Assembly (NCBI GenBank): GCA_023703575.1
Contig: CP097969.1
Coordinates: 777,517 to 841,516 of the forward strand
DNA from: SAR86 cluster bacterium
GTDB taxonomy: Bacteria; Pseudomonadota; Gammaproteobacteria; Magnimaribacterales; Magnimaribacteraceae
DNA: 64,000 nt
Direction: 5' to 3'
In this document: in pieces, positions 54,639-63,266 of the stretch
How the letters are laid out: the number at the start of each line of letters is the position of its first letter
Numbering within the stretch: the first letter of the stretch is position 1
Made by a program: the position numbers and the translations under genes
The notes under the pieces: model-generated
What the model saw: only the letters and a program-made list of their open reading frames with translations
The model's database searches: none
Told to the model about the DNA's origin: nothing

Positions 54639-55298
54639 TTATTCTAAACTTAACAATCTATTCAGTCGACTAGAGACCTTTGTGTCATGAGTAGCTATTA
54701 ATAGAGTTACGTTTCTTATGGAAACCATGTTCGTTAGAAGAGTCATAAAATTTTCAACATTCTTTGTATCTAAATTTCCAGTCGGTTCATCCATAATTAA
54801 ACATGATGGGTTATTGGACATAGCTCTTGCTATGGCAACTCTCTGTCTTTCGCCTCCCGACAACTCATTTGGAGTATTGTTTTCTTTACCAAATAGATTC
54901 ACTTGTTCCAGAAGTTGTAAAGAATTTTCCATAGCTTCAGTATGGTTAGTTCCTGCTAGTAATGCCGGTAACGCAATATTTTCCAATGCTGTCAAATCTG
55001 GCAACAAGTGATGGAATTGATAAACAAATCCAATTTCCTTATTTCTAAGTTGAGATCTTTCATCGTAGGTTAGTTCTGTAATATCTATACCTTTTATCTT
55101 TACAGAACCTGAATCCGGATTATCTAGTCCACATATCATATGCAGAAGTGTTGACTTGCCTGATCCAGAAGCGCCAACTAATCCAATAGTCTCGCCTTCA
55201 TGAAGACTTAATGAAAAATTTTTAAAAACCTGCAGAAGTTTGTCATCTTCTCCGTAGGATTTATCTATACCCTTAATACTAATAATCTCTTTATTCAT
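54639..55298 (-). CDS. lolD: Lipoprotein-releasing ABC transporter ATPase LolD
   Basis: ATPase of the complex that extracts outer-membrane lipoproteins from the inner membrane and hands them to LolA. It is 219 residues. Walker A GASGSGKSTLL (about 37-47), the Q-loop FVYQFHHLLPDLTALEN (Lol-type motif, about 91-107), signature LSGGERQRVAIARA (about 143) and Walker B SCLIMDEPTGNLD are present. It overlaps the lolC/E gene by 8 bases and precedes msbA-lpxK by 5. Confidence 0.95.
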   Translation of the reverse strand: MNKEIISIKGIDKSYGEDDKLLQVFKNFSLSLHEGETIGLVGASGSGKSTLLHMICGLDNPDSGSVKIKGIDITELTYDERSQLRNKEIGFVYQFHHLLPDLTALENIALPALLAGTNHTEAMENSLQLLEQVNLFGKENNTPNELSGGERQRVAIARAMSNNPSCLIMDEPTGNLDTKNVENFMTLLTNMVSIRNVTLLIATHDTKVSSRLNRLLSLE

Positions 55299-56535
55299 TA
55301 TTTAATATTTCTACTGGATCGACTCTGGAAGCTAATCTCGCAGGATATATGGTGAATAAAATGCAGGAAATAAATGAGATAACACAAATTGTGGAAACCC
55401 ATTCAAATCTAATATCTATGGGGAAATAATCAATAAAATATACTTTTAAAAATTGTGTGTTAAACAAGATTTCCAAAAAATTAATTATTGAGCCGAAATT
55501 TATTGAAATAATTAATCCTGCAAAACAACCTAATAAAATTCCGAAAGAGCCAACTAGGCCTCCAAAGAGAAAAAAGATATTTCTAATAGTTTTAGAAGTT
55601 GCACCCATAGTCATTAAAATGGCGATCTGAGATTTCTTTTGATTAACTGTCATAACCAGCATTGACATCAAATTATAAGCAGATAGCAAAATAAGCATGA
55701 ATAACATTAAGGAAACTAAAAATCTCTCATTTTGTATAGCTTCAAATAGAGTTCCATAGTTTTGCTGCCAAGTACTAGTCATTATTTCTTTATTAGAAGT
55801 TTTTCTAATATTTGCTGCATCAAATCTTATTTGATTAGTCGAACTAAAAAGATCTTGATATTTTATCCTTATTCCAGTCATTGAGTGGTTCATCCTCAAT
55901 AACTTTGATGCATTAGCAATACTCATATAAGCAAAACTTTGATCTAATTCTGGTGAACCAATACTAAAAATTGCACTAACTTTAAATTTCTTTGTGCGTG
56001 GAAATATACCTGCTAATCCCAATCCAGTATCGGGAACGAGAACGTTGACATAATCTCCTACTTCAATGTTTAGTTGGTAAGCTAAGATATCTCCAATGAC
56101 CAGATTATATTTATCTTCTTCAAGAGTCTGCAAAGAACCATCTACAATGTGGTCACCAATAGAGGATACTGTATTCTCATATTTAGGTATTACACCATAA
56201 ATATAGACACCTTTGAGAGAGGATCCAGAACTCAATAAACCCTGAGTTTCAATATAAGGAGCAACGCCAATAACCTGAGAATTCTCATAAACAATTTTCT
56301 CTATGGAATCATATTCCTTTATTTGGATATTTCCAATGATAGAGGCATGAGGGATAGTTTCTAAAATTCTTTCTTTGAGTTCTTTCTGGAAACCATTCAT
56401 GACTGACGTCACTATAATAAGAACCAGCACACCAATAGTTATCCCGATGATTGCCATACCAGAATGGAAAGAAACGAATCCATTTTTTCTGGACCGAAAA
56501 TACTTTAATGCCAAATATAAAGATATATTTTTCAC
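55291..56535 (-). CDS. Lipoprotein-releasing permease LolC/LolE
   Basis: Membrane component of the Lol exporter, 414 residues. N-terminal YLALKYFRSRKNGFVSFHSG followed by a first helix (AIIGITIGVLVLIIVTSVMNGFQ), a large periplasmic domain (about 55-255) and three C-terminal helices with NQKKSQIAILMTMGAT fit the LolC/E fold. Only this one permease gene lies by lolD here, whereas E. coli has lolC and lolE. It may be a single-permease type (LolF) or the second copy may lie elsewhere. It starts 27 bases after the aldehyde dehydrogenase stop. Confidence 0.92.
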   Translation of the reverse strand: MKNISLYLALKYFRSRKNGFVSFHSGMAIIGITIGVLVLIIVTSVMNGFQKELKERILETIPHASIIGNIQIKEYDSIEKIVYENSQVIGVAPYIETQGLLSSGSSLKGVYIYGVIPKYENTVSSIGDHIVDGSLQTLEEDKYNLVIGDILAYQLNIEVGDYVNVLVPDTGLGLAGIFPRTKKFKVSAIFSIGSPELDQSFAYMSIANASKLLRMNHSMTGIRIKYQDLFSSTNQIRFDAANIRKTSNKEIMTSTWQQNYGTLFEAIQNERFLVSLMLFMLILLSAYNLMSMLVMTVNQKKSQIAILMTMGATSKTIRNIFFLFGGLVGSFGILLGCFAGLIISINFGSIINFLEILFNTQFLKVYFIDYFPIDIRFEWVSTICVISFISCILFTIYPARLASRVDPVEILNNE

Positions 56536-56562
56536 AAGAATCCTATATCAGTTTTGGAAACT

Positions 56563-57999
56563 TTATGCCGTTTTAGTCTTTTCTTCCTTCTTTTTGTAAG
56601 GTGGTACTAGTCCAGCTAATTTCATCAAATTAAACTTAGTTTGCTTATATACAGCTTTAGCATGACTAAATTCTTTGAAACCATCATATCCATGATAAGA
56701 CCCCATACCGCTCGGACCAACTCCACCAAATGGAAGATCTTCCATTTGAATGTGAGAAATAACATCATTGACTGTAACCCCTCCAGAAGTTGTATTATCT
56801 AAGACATAATCTTTTTCAGTATCATCGTTTCCGAAATAGTACAAACCTAATGGTCTATCTTTACTATTAATATATTCCACAGGTTCTGATACATCATTAT
56901 AAGTTTTGATAGGCAGTACAGGACCAAATATCTCTTCTTGCATAATTTTCATATCCTCAGAGGGATTCAAAACTAAAGTTGGAGGGATTTTATGATGAGG
57001 TTGTTGAGAAAAATCTTCATTGGAAGGATTTATTTCAACAATATCTGCTCCTTTTTCTTTAGCATCATCTAAATATCCTTGAATCCTGTCGTAATGACGT
57101 TGATTTATTATAGATGTAAAGTCATCATTATCTTTCATTTCAGGGAACATCTCCGAAGTAACTTCTACACTAGCTTTGACAAATTCATCTACTTTTCCTT
57201 CTGGTACTAATGCGTAATCTGGAGCTAAGCATATTTGCCCTGCATTCATTGTCTTACCTTGCATGACTCTTTGTGCTGTATCTTTAATTTTTGCATCTTT
57301 ACCTACAACTACTGGCGACTTTCCTCCTAGCTCTAATGTTAGAGGTACTAAATTTTCAGAGGCGGCCTTCATAACATGTTTTGCTATGGACGTCCCTCCG
57401 GTAAAGATCAAATGATCAAAAGCTAGACCACTAAACGCCGCTCCTACTTCAGCATCTCCCACAAATACTGCCATTTCAGCTTCATCAAAGTACTCTTCAA
57501 CCATCAATTTTAGAAGATCTGAAGTAGCAGGTGTTAATTCTGAAGGTTTATGCATGACTCGATTACCAGCAGCAATAATTCCTGCAAGTGGAGCAAGAGC
57601 AAGATTCATTGGGAAATTCCAGGGACTGATAGCCCCAACGACACCTTTGGGCTGATATCTAACTTCAGCTTTAGCGCCTAACAAAGAAAGTGCAGATCCC
57701 AAAGGAGCAATTGCAGCTTTTCTTTTTTCTGTGCGCATCCATTTCTTTAAGTTCTTTTTGGCATGCTCCATGGGACCAACAACTGAAGCAACTTCTGTAA
57801 CTGCTGACATCATAGAATCTCTATTACCAAAATCTTGATTAACAGTTTCTATAATCTGTTTGTCATATTTATTAACCATAGCAATGACTCTATCAAGACG
57901 ATCTTTTCTTAAGTTTATTTCTGGTGCACCCTCTTTAATATTTAAGCTTTTTTGCAACTCCAAAACACGATGCATTTCGTTGATTGTTTCAGTACTCAT
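56563..57999 (-). CDS. Aldehyde dehydrogenase, coniferyl-type
   Basis: A 478-residue NAD(P)-dependent aldehyde dehydrogenase of the class 3-like group that lacks the usual 20-residue N-terminal arm. It has GAISPWNFPMNLALAPLAG (about 121-139), TLELGGKSPVVVGKD with the general-base Glu (about 223) and MNAGQICLAPDY with the catalytic Cys (about 257). The C-terminus GLVPPYKKKEEK is typical of coniferyl aldehyde dehydrogenase (CalB) relatives. It is followed upstream by an SDR gene in the same direction, so it may oxidise fatty or aromatic aldehydes. The substrate is inferred from class only. Confidence 0.88.
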   Translation of the reverse strand: MSTETINEMHRVLELQKSLNIKEGAPEINLRKDRLDRVIAMVNKYDKQIIETVNQDFGNRDSMMSAVTEVASVVGPMEHAKKNLKKWMRTEKRKAAIAPLGSALSLLGAKAEVRYQPKGVVGAISPWNFPMNLALAPLAGIIAAGNRVMHKPSELTPATSDLLKLMVEEYFDEAEMAVFVGDAEVGAAFSGLAFDHLIFTGGTSIAKHVMKAASENLVPLTLELGGKSPVVVGKDAKIKDTAQRVMQGKTMNAGQICLAPDYALVPEGKVDEFVKASVEVTSEMFPEMKDNDDFTSIINQRHYDRIQGYLDDAKEKGADIVEINPSNEDFSQQPHHKIPPTLVLNPSEDMKIMQEEIFGPVLPIKTYNDVSEPVEYINSKDRPLGLYYFGNDDTEKDYVLDNTTSGGVTVNDVISHIQMEDLPFGGVGPSGMGSYHGYDGFKEFSHAKAVYKQTKFNLMKLAGLVPPYKKKEEKTKTA

Positions 58000-58023
58000 A
58001 ATTTCTCCCTTCTTTTGTTTTAC

Positions 58024-58917
58024 TTAGACAGACCTTTTAGCCTTATCTTTCTCATTAGTTTTTTTAATACTATCTCTTATTGCTTCCCAATCTTCATCTT
58101 TCATAGATGCCAAAGCTCTATAAAAGGTTCCTCCAGTCAAATATTCTGCTCCATCTATAGCAATTGTTTGTCCGTTGAGGTAGTTACAACCATCAGACAT
58201 CAAAAAGGTAGCAAGGTTCCCTAATTCTTCCATCTCACCGACTCTCCCCATCGGATTTTGACTATAACTTCCACTTGAATCAGATGAAGCTTCCTCAGGA
58301 CTTTGACCTGGAGAAAGTCTTGCCCAAGCTCCTTCAGTCGGAAATGGACCAGGAGCGATCGCATTTATTCTTATTCCTGTCTTCCCCCATTCAGTAGCTA
58401 ATGATTGAGTCATTGCATGGATACCACTTTTTGACATTGCTGATGGAACTGTAAAGGCTGAACCGGTCCAAACCCATGTTGCAAGTATAGAAATGATATT
58501 TCCGCCCATACCCAGTTCAAGCCACCTTCTTCCTACTGAGTGAGTAACATAGAAAGTCCCGTGAAATACAATACTAGCTATAGCATCAAAACCTCTATGT
58601 GAAAGGTCTTGTGTTCTTGAAATAAAATTCCCTGCAGCATTATTTACCAATCCATGAATTGGTCCTTCTTCAAAAATATCATTTATAGTGTTATCTACAT
58701 CCTGAGCTCCCCTAATATCTAAACCGTAACACTTAACACTACCACCATTTTCATCCATTAATTCTTTTGCAGTGTCTTCTAATACTCCTACTCTTCTTCC
58801 GCATATAAGAACTTCGGCACCGTATTTTAAGAAATATCTAGACATTTCCTTACCCAATCCAGAACCACCCCCAGTAACCAATATTCTCTTTCCCTTTAGT
58901 AAGTCTTCTTTAAACAT
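58024..58917 (-). CDS. SDR of the 2,4-dienoyl-CoA reductase type
   Basis: A 297-residue NADPH-type reductase. The cofactor motif TGGGSGLGKEMS (about 16-27), NAAGNFISR (about 92-100) and VPSAMSKSGIHAM (about 155-167) match mammalian DECR, whose catalytic Tyr is not in the usual YxxxK place. AIAPGPFPTEGAW (about 189) is also characteristic. It probably reduces unsaturated acyl-CoA so polyunsaturated fatty acids can be degraded, fitting the acyl-CoA dehydrogenases and ETF genes. It lies 24 bases upstream of the aldehyde dehydrogenase. A related enoyl-CoA reductase role remains possible. Confidence 0.86.
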   Translation of the reverse strand: MFKEDLLKGKRILVTGGGSGLGKEMSRYFLKYGAEVLICGRRVGVLEDTAKELMDENGGSVKCYGLDIRGAQDVDNTINDIFEEGPIHGLVNNAAGNFISRTQDLSHRGFDAIASIVFHGTFYVTHSVGRRWLELGMGGNIISILATWVWTGSAFTVPSAMSKSGIHAMTQSLATEWGKTGIRINAIAPGPFPTEGAWARLSPGQSPEEASSDSSGSYSQNPMGRVGEMEELGNLATFLMSDGCNYLNGQTIAIDGAEYLTGGTFYRALASMKDEDWEAIRDSIKKTNEKDKAKRSV

Positions 58918-58978
58918 TAACTCTCCTCATTTAATAAATACACTATAACAAATATTAGACAATTAGCCCTATTGGGGT

Positions 58979-60229
58979 TTATTGGGAGTTTTCAAATACT
59001 TCCAAATTTCTGTCTTCCTTGTAATTTTTATCTCTTATCCATTTGTGGCGTTTATTAAAAAAAATAAAGATGCTAGCTAAGAACATTAATGCGGCACCTA
59101 AAAGGTAAGGTAAAGATGGATTAAGCATATAAAGAGGCATAGAAATTAATGGAGAAATAACGTGTCCAATTGGAATCACCATTCCTAAAAAACCTCCTGC
59201 TATTCCTTGATATTCTTTGCCTACAGATAATGATAAAGAAGATGATATACCCGGTCCCAACATGCCTCCTCCAAGACCATAAAAAAATAGACAAATATAT
59301 ACTTCCACTAATGTAGAGCTATATGCATACCCCAAAAGAGCAAAAAAATTAAGGATAACACCTAATCTTACTAAAGATCCAGGTGAGGTTTGAAGTCTAT
59401 CTGCTATAACCAATTGCCCATTTAATACGCCTAATGCCGAAAGCATAAAACCAATGCTAGCAAGAGCTATATAGTTCTCTGAAGAGGGAGTTATGACGTC
59501 TTGGAAAAAAAATGAAGAAGTTTGTACTAAGGCAGCATTAGATATACCAAATCCTGCTGATATAATTAAAAAGGGCCAGACTCTGGCATCAAACAAAGTG
59601 AGCTTTTTGACCTTTTTCTCTTGGATAATCATTGGGGGAGTTTTTTGTAAGGAAACAAAAATAATTACTATGAACGCACCCATAGCAAAAAAGAAGAACG
59701 GAGCAGTATAAGATATTAATAAAAGTAAACCTGCTACCGCAGGACCTAGTATCCTACCCATTGAAAATCCTGAATCAAGTCTAGCAAATGCTCTACTTCT
59801 TACTTCAATAGAGCTTATATCAGCTACCCATCCTCCAGATGAGGGTCTGGTTGCGCTCCCGAAGATACCATTCAGTAGTCTCGCAGAAACCAACAAAATA
59901 AATAAAAAAGTACCTGTCAACAAGCCGCTTTGTCCTAGTGAGATTGTAAAACTAAAAAGTATCAAAGAAATTGCAAAACCTGAAAGACCAACGATAACTA
60001 TTTTTTTTCGTCCAATAGAATCGCTTAATGATCCCCATATAGGACTTAGAATCATCCAAGCTAATGCTGAAGTGGCAAAAATTGAACCTATTTGAATTTC
60101 ATTTAAACCAAGATCTCGTGCAATTGGAGGAATAGTAATAAAGACTATAGATTGTCCTGCTCCAACGCAAAGCAAACCTGCAGCAAGAATCCAAATAGTT
60201 TTAGGCAGCTTTTCAAGCACTTTACTCAT
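58979..60229 (-). CDS. Major facilitator superfamily transporter (TetA-like)
   Basis: A 416-residue protein with twelve predicted helices. The loop between helices 2 and 3 is WGSLSDSIGRKKIVIVGL, the MFS motif A (G-x-L-S-D-x-x-G-R-K). It begins ILAAGLLCVGAGQSIVFITI, typical of drug or metabolite exporters of the DHA1 group. A middle loop of about 18 residues (LQKTPPMIIQEKKVKKLTLF) divides the halves. It overlaps the unknown gene upstream by 8 bases. Substrate unknown. Confidence 0.88.
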   Translation of the reverse strand: MSKVLEKLPKTIWILAAGLLCVGAGQSIVFITIPPIARDLGLNEIQIGSIFATSALAWMILSPIWGSLSDSIGRKKIVIVGLSGFAISLILFSFTISLGQSGLLTGTFLFILLVSARLLNGIFGSATRPSSGGWVADISSIEVRSRAFARLDSGFSMGRILGPAVAGLLLLISYTAPFFFFAMGAFIVIIFVSLQKTPPMIIQEKKVKKLTLFDARVWPFLIISAGFGISNAALVQTSSFFFQDVITPSSENYIALASIGFMLSALGVLNGQLVIADRLQTSPGSLVRLGVILNFFALLGYAYSSTLVEVYICLFFYGLGGGMLGPGISSSLSLSVGKEYQGIAGGFLGMVIPIGHVISPLISMPLYMLNPSLPYLLGAALMFLASIFIFFNKRHKWIRDKNYKEDRNLEVFENSQ

Positions 60230-60788
60230 ACGTAATTATGAGTAAAAAAATCTTTTTATTGATAACGTCTTTGAGGACATACTCATAATAACTTGTAAGG
60301 CTATGCGACCATTCATGCTCATAAACAGAAGCTTCTTGAGATGAAGAATTGAAAGTCAGACATTTCTTTAAAAAATATGGTTCAGACTCATTATTAATTA
60401 TTGTATCCAATAATTTTTTTACATTAGTAAGTTCTTTTTTACCAATTGGAGGGCAAGACCATTTTGGAGTACTTACTACCTGAATAATCTCCTCTCTTAA
60501 ATGAGAATTTGTAATACTTGTAAAGTCATCGTCTTTGATGCTATTCAATAAAAATGGACCATGTTTATCAACACTCCTTTGACTGAAATGATCAAAAAAC
60601 ATTTCTTGGTAGGCTTGCGAATTAACCAAAGTATGAAAAAAAAATTTGTTTGTCATTTTAAATAATTCAGGATCTACTGATAAAGGGATCAGTCTTAGAA
60701 GTCCATGGTCATGCAGACGAATGTTGAAATGCTGTTCCTTAACTAACTTAAAATTTTCACTTAAAGATGATACTTTCAGAGTGTCCAT
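60222..60788 (-). CDS. Unknown protein between trpS and MFS gene
   Basis: I do not recognise this 188-residue protein. It has no signal peptide and no clear membrane helix. The sequence is rich in aromatic and charged residues, with an early LHDHGLLRLIPLSVDPELFK, a middle KHGPFLLNSIKDDDFTSI and a late HEWSHSLTSYYEYVLKD containing a HEWSH motif that could bind metal. It starts within one base of the trpS end, and its 3' end overlaps the MFS gene by 8, so it is translated from the trpS transcript. Codon use looks like that of neighbours. A lineage-specific protein is likely. Confidence 0.65.
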   Translation of the reverse strand: MDTLKVSSLSENFKLVKEQHFNIRLHDHGLLRLIPLSVDPELFKMTNKFFFHTLVNSQAYQEMFFDHFSQRSVDKHGPFLLNSIKDDDFTSITNSHLREEIIQVVSTPKWSCPPIGKKELTNVKKLLDTIINNESEPYFLKKCLTFNSSSQEASVYEHEWSHSLTSYYEYVLKDVINKKIFLLIITYE

Positions 60789-61798
60789 TAAAACCCTCTA
60801 ATACCTACAGAATTCCTTATATCCTCTATGAGTGGTGTTGAGACCTCCAATGCTTTATTGGCTCCTTCTTTTAAAACAGACTCAACATAATCTCTATCTT
60901 TTATTATCTTTAGATATTCTTTTTTATAAGAAGACAAAAATAAAGAAAGGTTATCAAAAAGATACGTCTTTGCATCTCCCCAGCCAATGCCTTCCTCGTA
61001 CATTTGCTGAAAGCTCTTTACATCGTTTTCTTTCGCGATAGCTTTAAAGATCGCAAAAATATTACAATCTGTAATATCTTTTGGAACTCCTGGTTCAAGA
61101 GAATTAGTCTTGATCTTCATAATCGTCTTTTTCAAGGAACCTTCATCAGAAAAAATTGGAATCGTATTGTTATATGACTTACTCATCTTTCTGCCATCTA
61201 TTCCAGGTAATACTCCAGTAAGTTTACTTATCTTTGCTTCAGGAGGTGTTAATAAGTCTCCGTAGTGATGATTGAACCTGAGTGCTATGTCCCTAGTCAT
61301 TTCAATGTGCTGTTTCTGGTCTTGTCCAACCGGTACTATGTCTGCACCGAACATCAATATATCTGCGGCCATCAAAATAGGATAATTAAATAAACCCATG
61401 GTTATTCCTTTATCCACATCCTTTGCTCCACTCATTTCATTATCTGATACGGCTGCTTTATAAGCATGAGCCCTGTTTAAGAGTCCTTTTGATGTTAAAC
61501 AGCCAAGTATCCAAGCTAATTCAAATATATGAGGAATATCAGATTGACGATAAAAGGTCACTTTTTTTGGATCGAGTCCACAAGCCAGCCAACATGCAGC
61601 TATTTCAAAACTTGATTCATGAGTGAGCTTAGAATCTGAGTTTTTTATCAATGAATGATAATCTGCTAAAAACAAAAAAGAAGAAGTGTCATTACCTTTA
61701 CTTGCTTCAATTGCAGGAAGTATTGCACCAACTAGATTACCTAAATGCGGCGTGCCGCTTGTTGTAATTCCTGTTAAAACTTTTTGTTTTACTGTCAC
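60788..61798 (-). CDS. trpS: Tryptophanyl-tRNA synthetase
   Basis: Charges tRNA-Trp. It is 336 residues, near the E. coli 334. ATP-site TSGTPHLGNLVGAI is the HIGH-like motif (about 12-25), DQKQHIEMTRDIA (about 155-167) and GRKMSKSYNN, the KMSKS loop (about 206-215), are intact. It is the first gene of the block trpS-unknown-MFS and is divergent from thpR with about 80 bases between. Confidence 0.96.
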   Translation of the reverse strand: MTVKQKVLTGITTSGTPHLGNLVGAILPAIEASKGNDTSSFLFLADYHSLIKNSDSKLTHESSFEIAACWLACGLDPKKVTFYRQSDIPHIFELAWILGCLTSKGLLNRAHAYKAAVSDNEMSGAKDVDKGITMGLFNYPILMAADILMFGADIVPVGQDQKQHIEMTRDIALRFNHHYGDLLTPPEAKISKLTGVLPGIDGRKMSKSYNNTIPIFSDEGSLKKTIMKIKTNSLEPGVPKDITDCNIFAIFKAIAKENDVKSFQQMYEEGIGWGDAKTYLFDNLSLFLSSYKKEYLKIIKDRDYVESVLKEGANKALEVSTPLIEDIRNSVGIRGF

Positions 61799-61881
61799 TT
61801 AATCTCCGACAAACATTCTAACCCAAGTTAATAATAAAATACTTGATAAGTGTATTCCATTTATTATTATTCTTGTTTGGT

Positions 61882-62427
61882 ATGGCTAGAATATTCTTGG
61901 CACTTACGCCAGATAAAGACTTAAATGATCAGATAATTGAGCTTAAGAAAGATCTAAAAAACAATGTCTTAAGTGAAGCTGACATATCATGGCAAAAAAA
62001 CAGCGATCATCATTTGACCCTCAATTTTGTGGGTTCTATGGAACCCGAACAGATTGAGGAGATGTATCAAGGTTTAACTGAAATAAACTTTATGAACCAT
62101 CTACAAATTCAAATAACTAATGTAAATTTTTTTCCGAATGAGGATAGTCAATTATTAGTAGCGGTTATAAAACCTACAAATCAAATTCATAAGCTATTTG
62201 AGAGAATTGATGAGGTAGTAACAAGAATAGGGTTTGGTTCTTCACTTAAAACATATAGACCTCATATAACTTTAGGTAGATTCAAAGATAAAGATAGACC
62301 TCAATATTCCTTTGAAGATTTAGGTGAGATTCAAATTAGCTCGCGCGTAAACAAGCTCGATGTATATGAAAGCGAATTTGATGAAGGAAAAACAAATTAT
62401 CAACTATTGAAAAGCTTTGAATTTTAG
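61882..62427 (+). CDS. thpR: RNA 2',3'-cyclic phosphodiesterase (ThpR/LigT)
   Basis: Opens 2',3'-cyclic phosphate ends of RNA. From ATG at 61882 it has 181 residues (MARIFLALTPDKDLNDQI). The in-frame start at 61843 adds an unlikely hydrophobic tail. Two HxTx motifs are present: DHHLTLNFVG (about 45) and RPHITLGRF (about 134). This symmetric pair defines the 2H phosphoesterases. No clear ribosome site precedes the ATG. A hairpin plus five T follows at 62497-62516. Confidence 0.9.
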   Translation: MARIFLALTPDKDLNDQIIELKKDLKNNVLSEADISWQKNSDHHLTLNFVGSMEPEQIEEMYQGLTEINFMNHLQIQITNVNFFPNEDSQLLVAVIKPTNQIHKLFERIDEVVTRIGFGSSLKTYRPHITLGRFKDKDRPQYSFEDLGEIQISSRVNKLDVYESEFDEGKTNYQLLKSFEF

Positions 62428-62439
62428 AAGTCGAAGTTG

Positions 62440-62590
62440 AAGGGCCCAGCGCGGGTTTCTCACTGTGTGGCCGATACCCATTTCAGCTCACAATTTGTTA
62501 ACCAAGTTAACTTTTTCACCCTTCTTCTTCTGTCCATTTTCTTCCTGATTTGGGTCTCGAGGTCCAATTCTTTCCGAAATATGTCCTGAC
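62440..62590 (-). ncRNA. Candidate CsrA/RsmA-binding-type small RNA
   Basis: On the minus strand between the LOG and thpR genes. Starting at GTCAGGAC (62590-62583), five GGA motifs (plus-strand TCC at 62533, 62543, 62563, 62573 and 62584) occur within 54 bases. One hairpin, ATTTC-GGAAA-GAAT, places a GGA in its loop, and TTGG/CCAA flanks another. Known RsmX/Y/Z RNAs have this spacing, and as I recall RsmY also starts GUCAGGAC. A -35-like TTGCAT (62620-62615 on the minus strand) and -10-like TAAATT (about 62598-62593) would start RNA near 62590. The region further down (62436-62486) has unusually high GC for this genome. No clear minus-strand terminator is seen, so the end is approximate. Confidence 0.4.
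62497..62516 (+). terminator. Possible rho-independent terminator after thpR
   Basis: GTTAAC (62497-62502), CAA, GTTAAC (62506-62511) form a 6-base hairpin followed by TTTTT (62512-62516). GTTAAC is its own reverse complement, so the repeat could also serve as a protein-binding site. Confidence 0.45.
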
Positions 62591-62641
62591 GAAAAATTTA
62601 ACAAATTTAAATCTTAATGCAAGTAAATTTTTTTTAAATAT

Positions 62642-63223
62642 TTATCTACCTAGTCTTTTAAACCAATCATCAGTATTTCTTTCTTCAAAAGAATTTATAA
62701 AGTTAAATATTTCGTTCAATGAATCTGATACGAATAACTCTTCTTGTGTAGTTTCAGGTAAGAAACCTTCTTCAACAGAGAACTGGGTGAATTCAAATAG
62801 CTTTGAATAATATCCTTCAACATCGAAAAGAATTATTGGTTTTGAATAAATGCCCAATTGATTCCAAGCTAAGGCCTCAAAAAATTCTTCCCATGTGCCC
62901 ACTCCTCCAGGCAAAGAAATGATTGCATCCGAAAGCTCAGCCATTCTGGCTTTTCTATCATGCATTGATGGAACAATTTCAAGAGAGGTGAGATTTTTGT
63001 GGCCCACTTCTACGTCATGTAGTCTTTCAGTTATTACTCCTGTGACTGTTGCACCTCCTTCTAAAGCTGCATCAGCAACAATTCCCATCAATCCTTTGCT
63101 TCCTCCACCATAAACCATAGAAAATTCTCGATTAGCTATTTCTAGACCTAGATCTTTCGCTCTCTTAGAATAGGATTCCCTAACTCCTTTTGCAGAACCC
63201 GCAAAAATACAGATACTTTTCAT
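62642..63223 (-). CDS. LOG-family protein (TIGR00730-like phosphoribohydrolase)
   Basis: A 193-residue cytoplasmic enzyme of the Rossmann-like LOG group. It has FAGSAKGVRESY (about 7), YGGGSKGLMGIVADAAL (about 38-54) and the diagnostic PGGVGTWEEFFEAL (about 103-116). Family members cleave nucleoside 5'-monophosphates to base and ribose 5-phosphate (cytokinin activation in plants); bacterial members are often wrongly annotated as lysine decarboxylases. It is divergent from the FrnE-like gene with about 43 bases between. Confidence 0.92.
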   Translation of the reverse strand: MKSICIFAGSAKGVRESYSKRAKDLGLEIANREFSMVYGGGSKGLMGIVADAALEGGATVTGVITERLHDVEVGHKNLTSLEIVPSMHDRKARMAELSDAIISLPGGVGTWEEFFEALAWNQLGIYSKPIILFDVEGYYSKLFEFTQFSVEEGFLPETTQEELFVSDSLNEIFNFINSFEERNTDDWFKRLGR

Positions 63224-63266
63224 AATTCCTTACTTTACAATAATTATATAACTTATAATTGAGAGA

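Noticed and set aside
58024-58917. SDR seeming to lack its catalytic Tyr (PSAMSK instead of YxxxK)
   Set aside because: The 2,4-dienoyl-CoA reductase subgroup has this pattern; it is not a dead enzyme.
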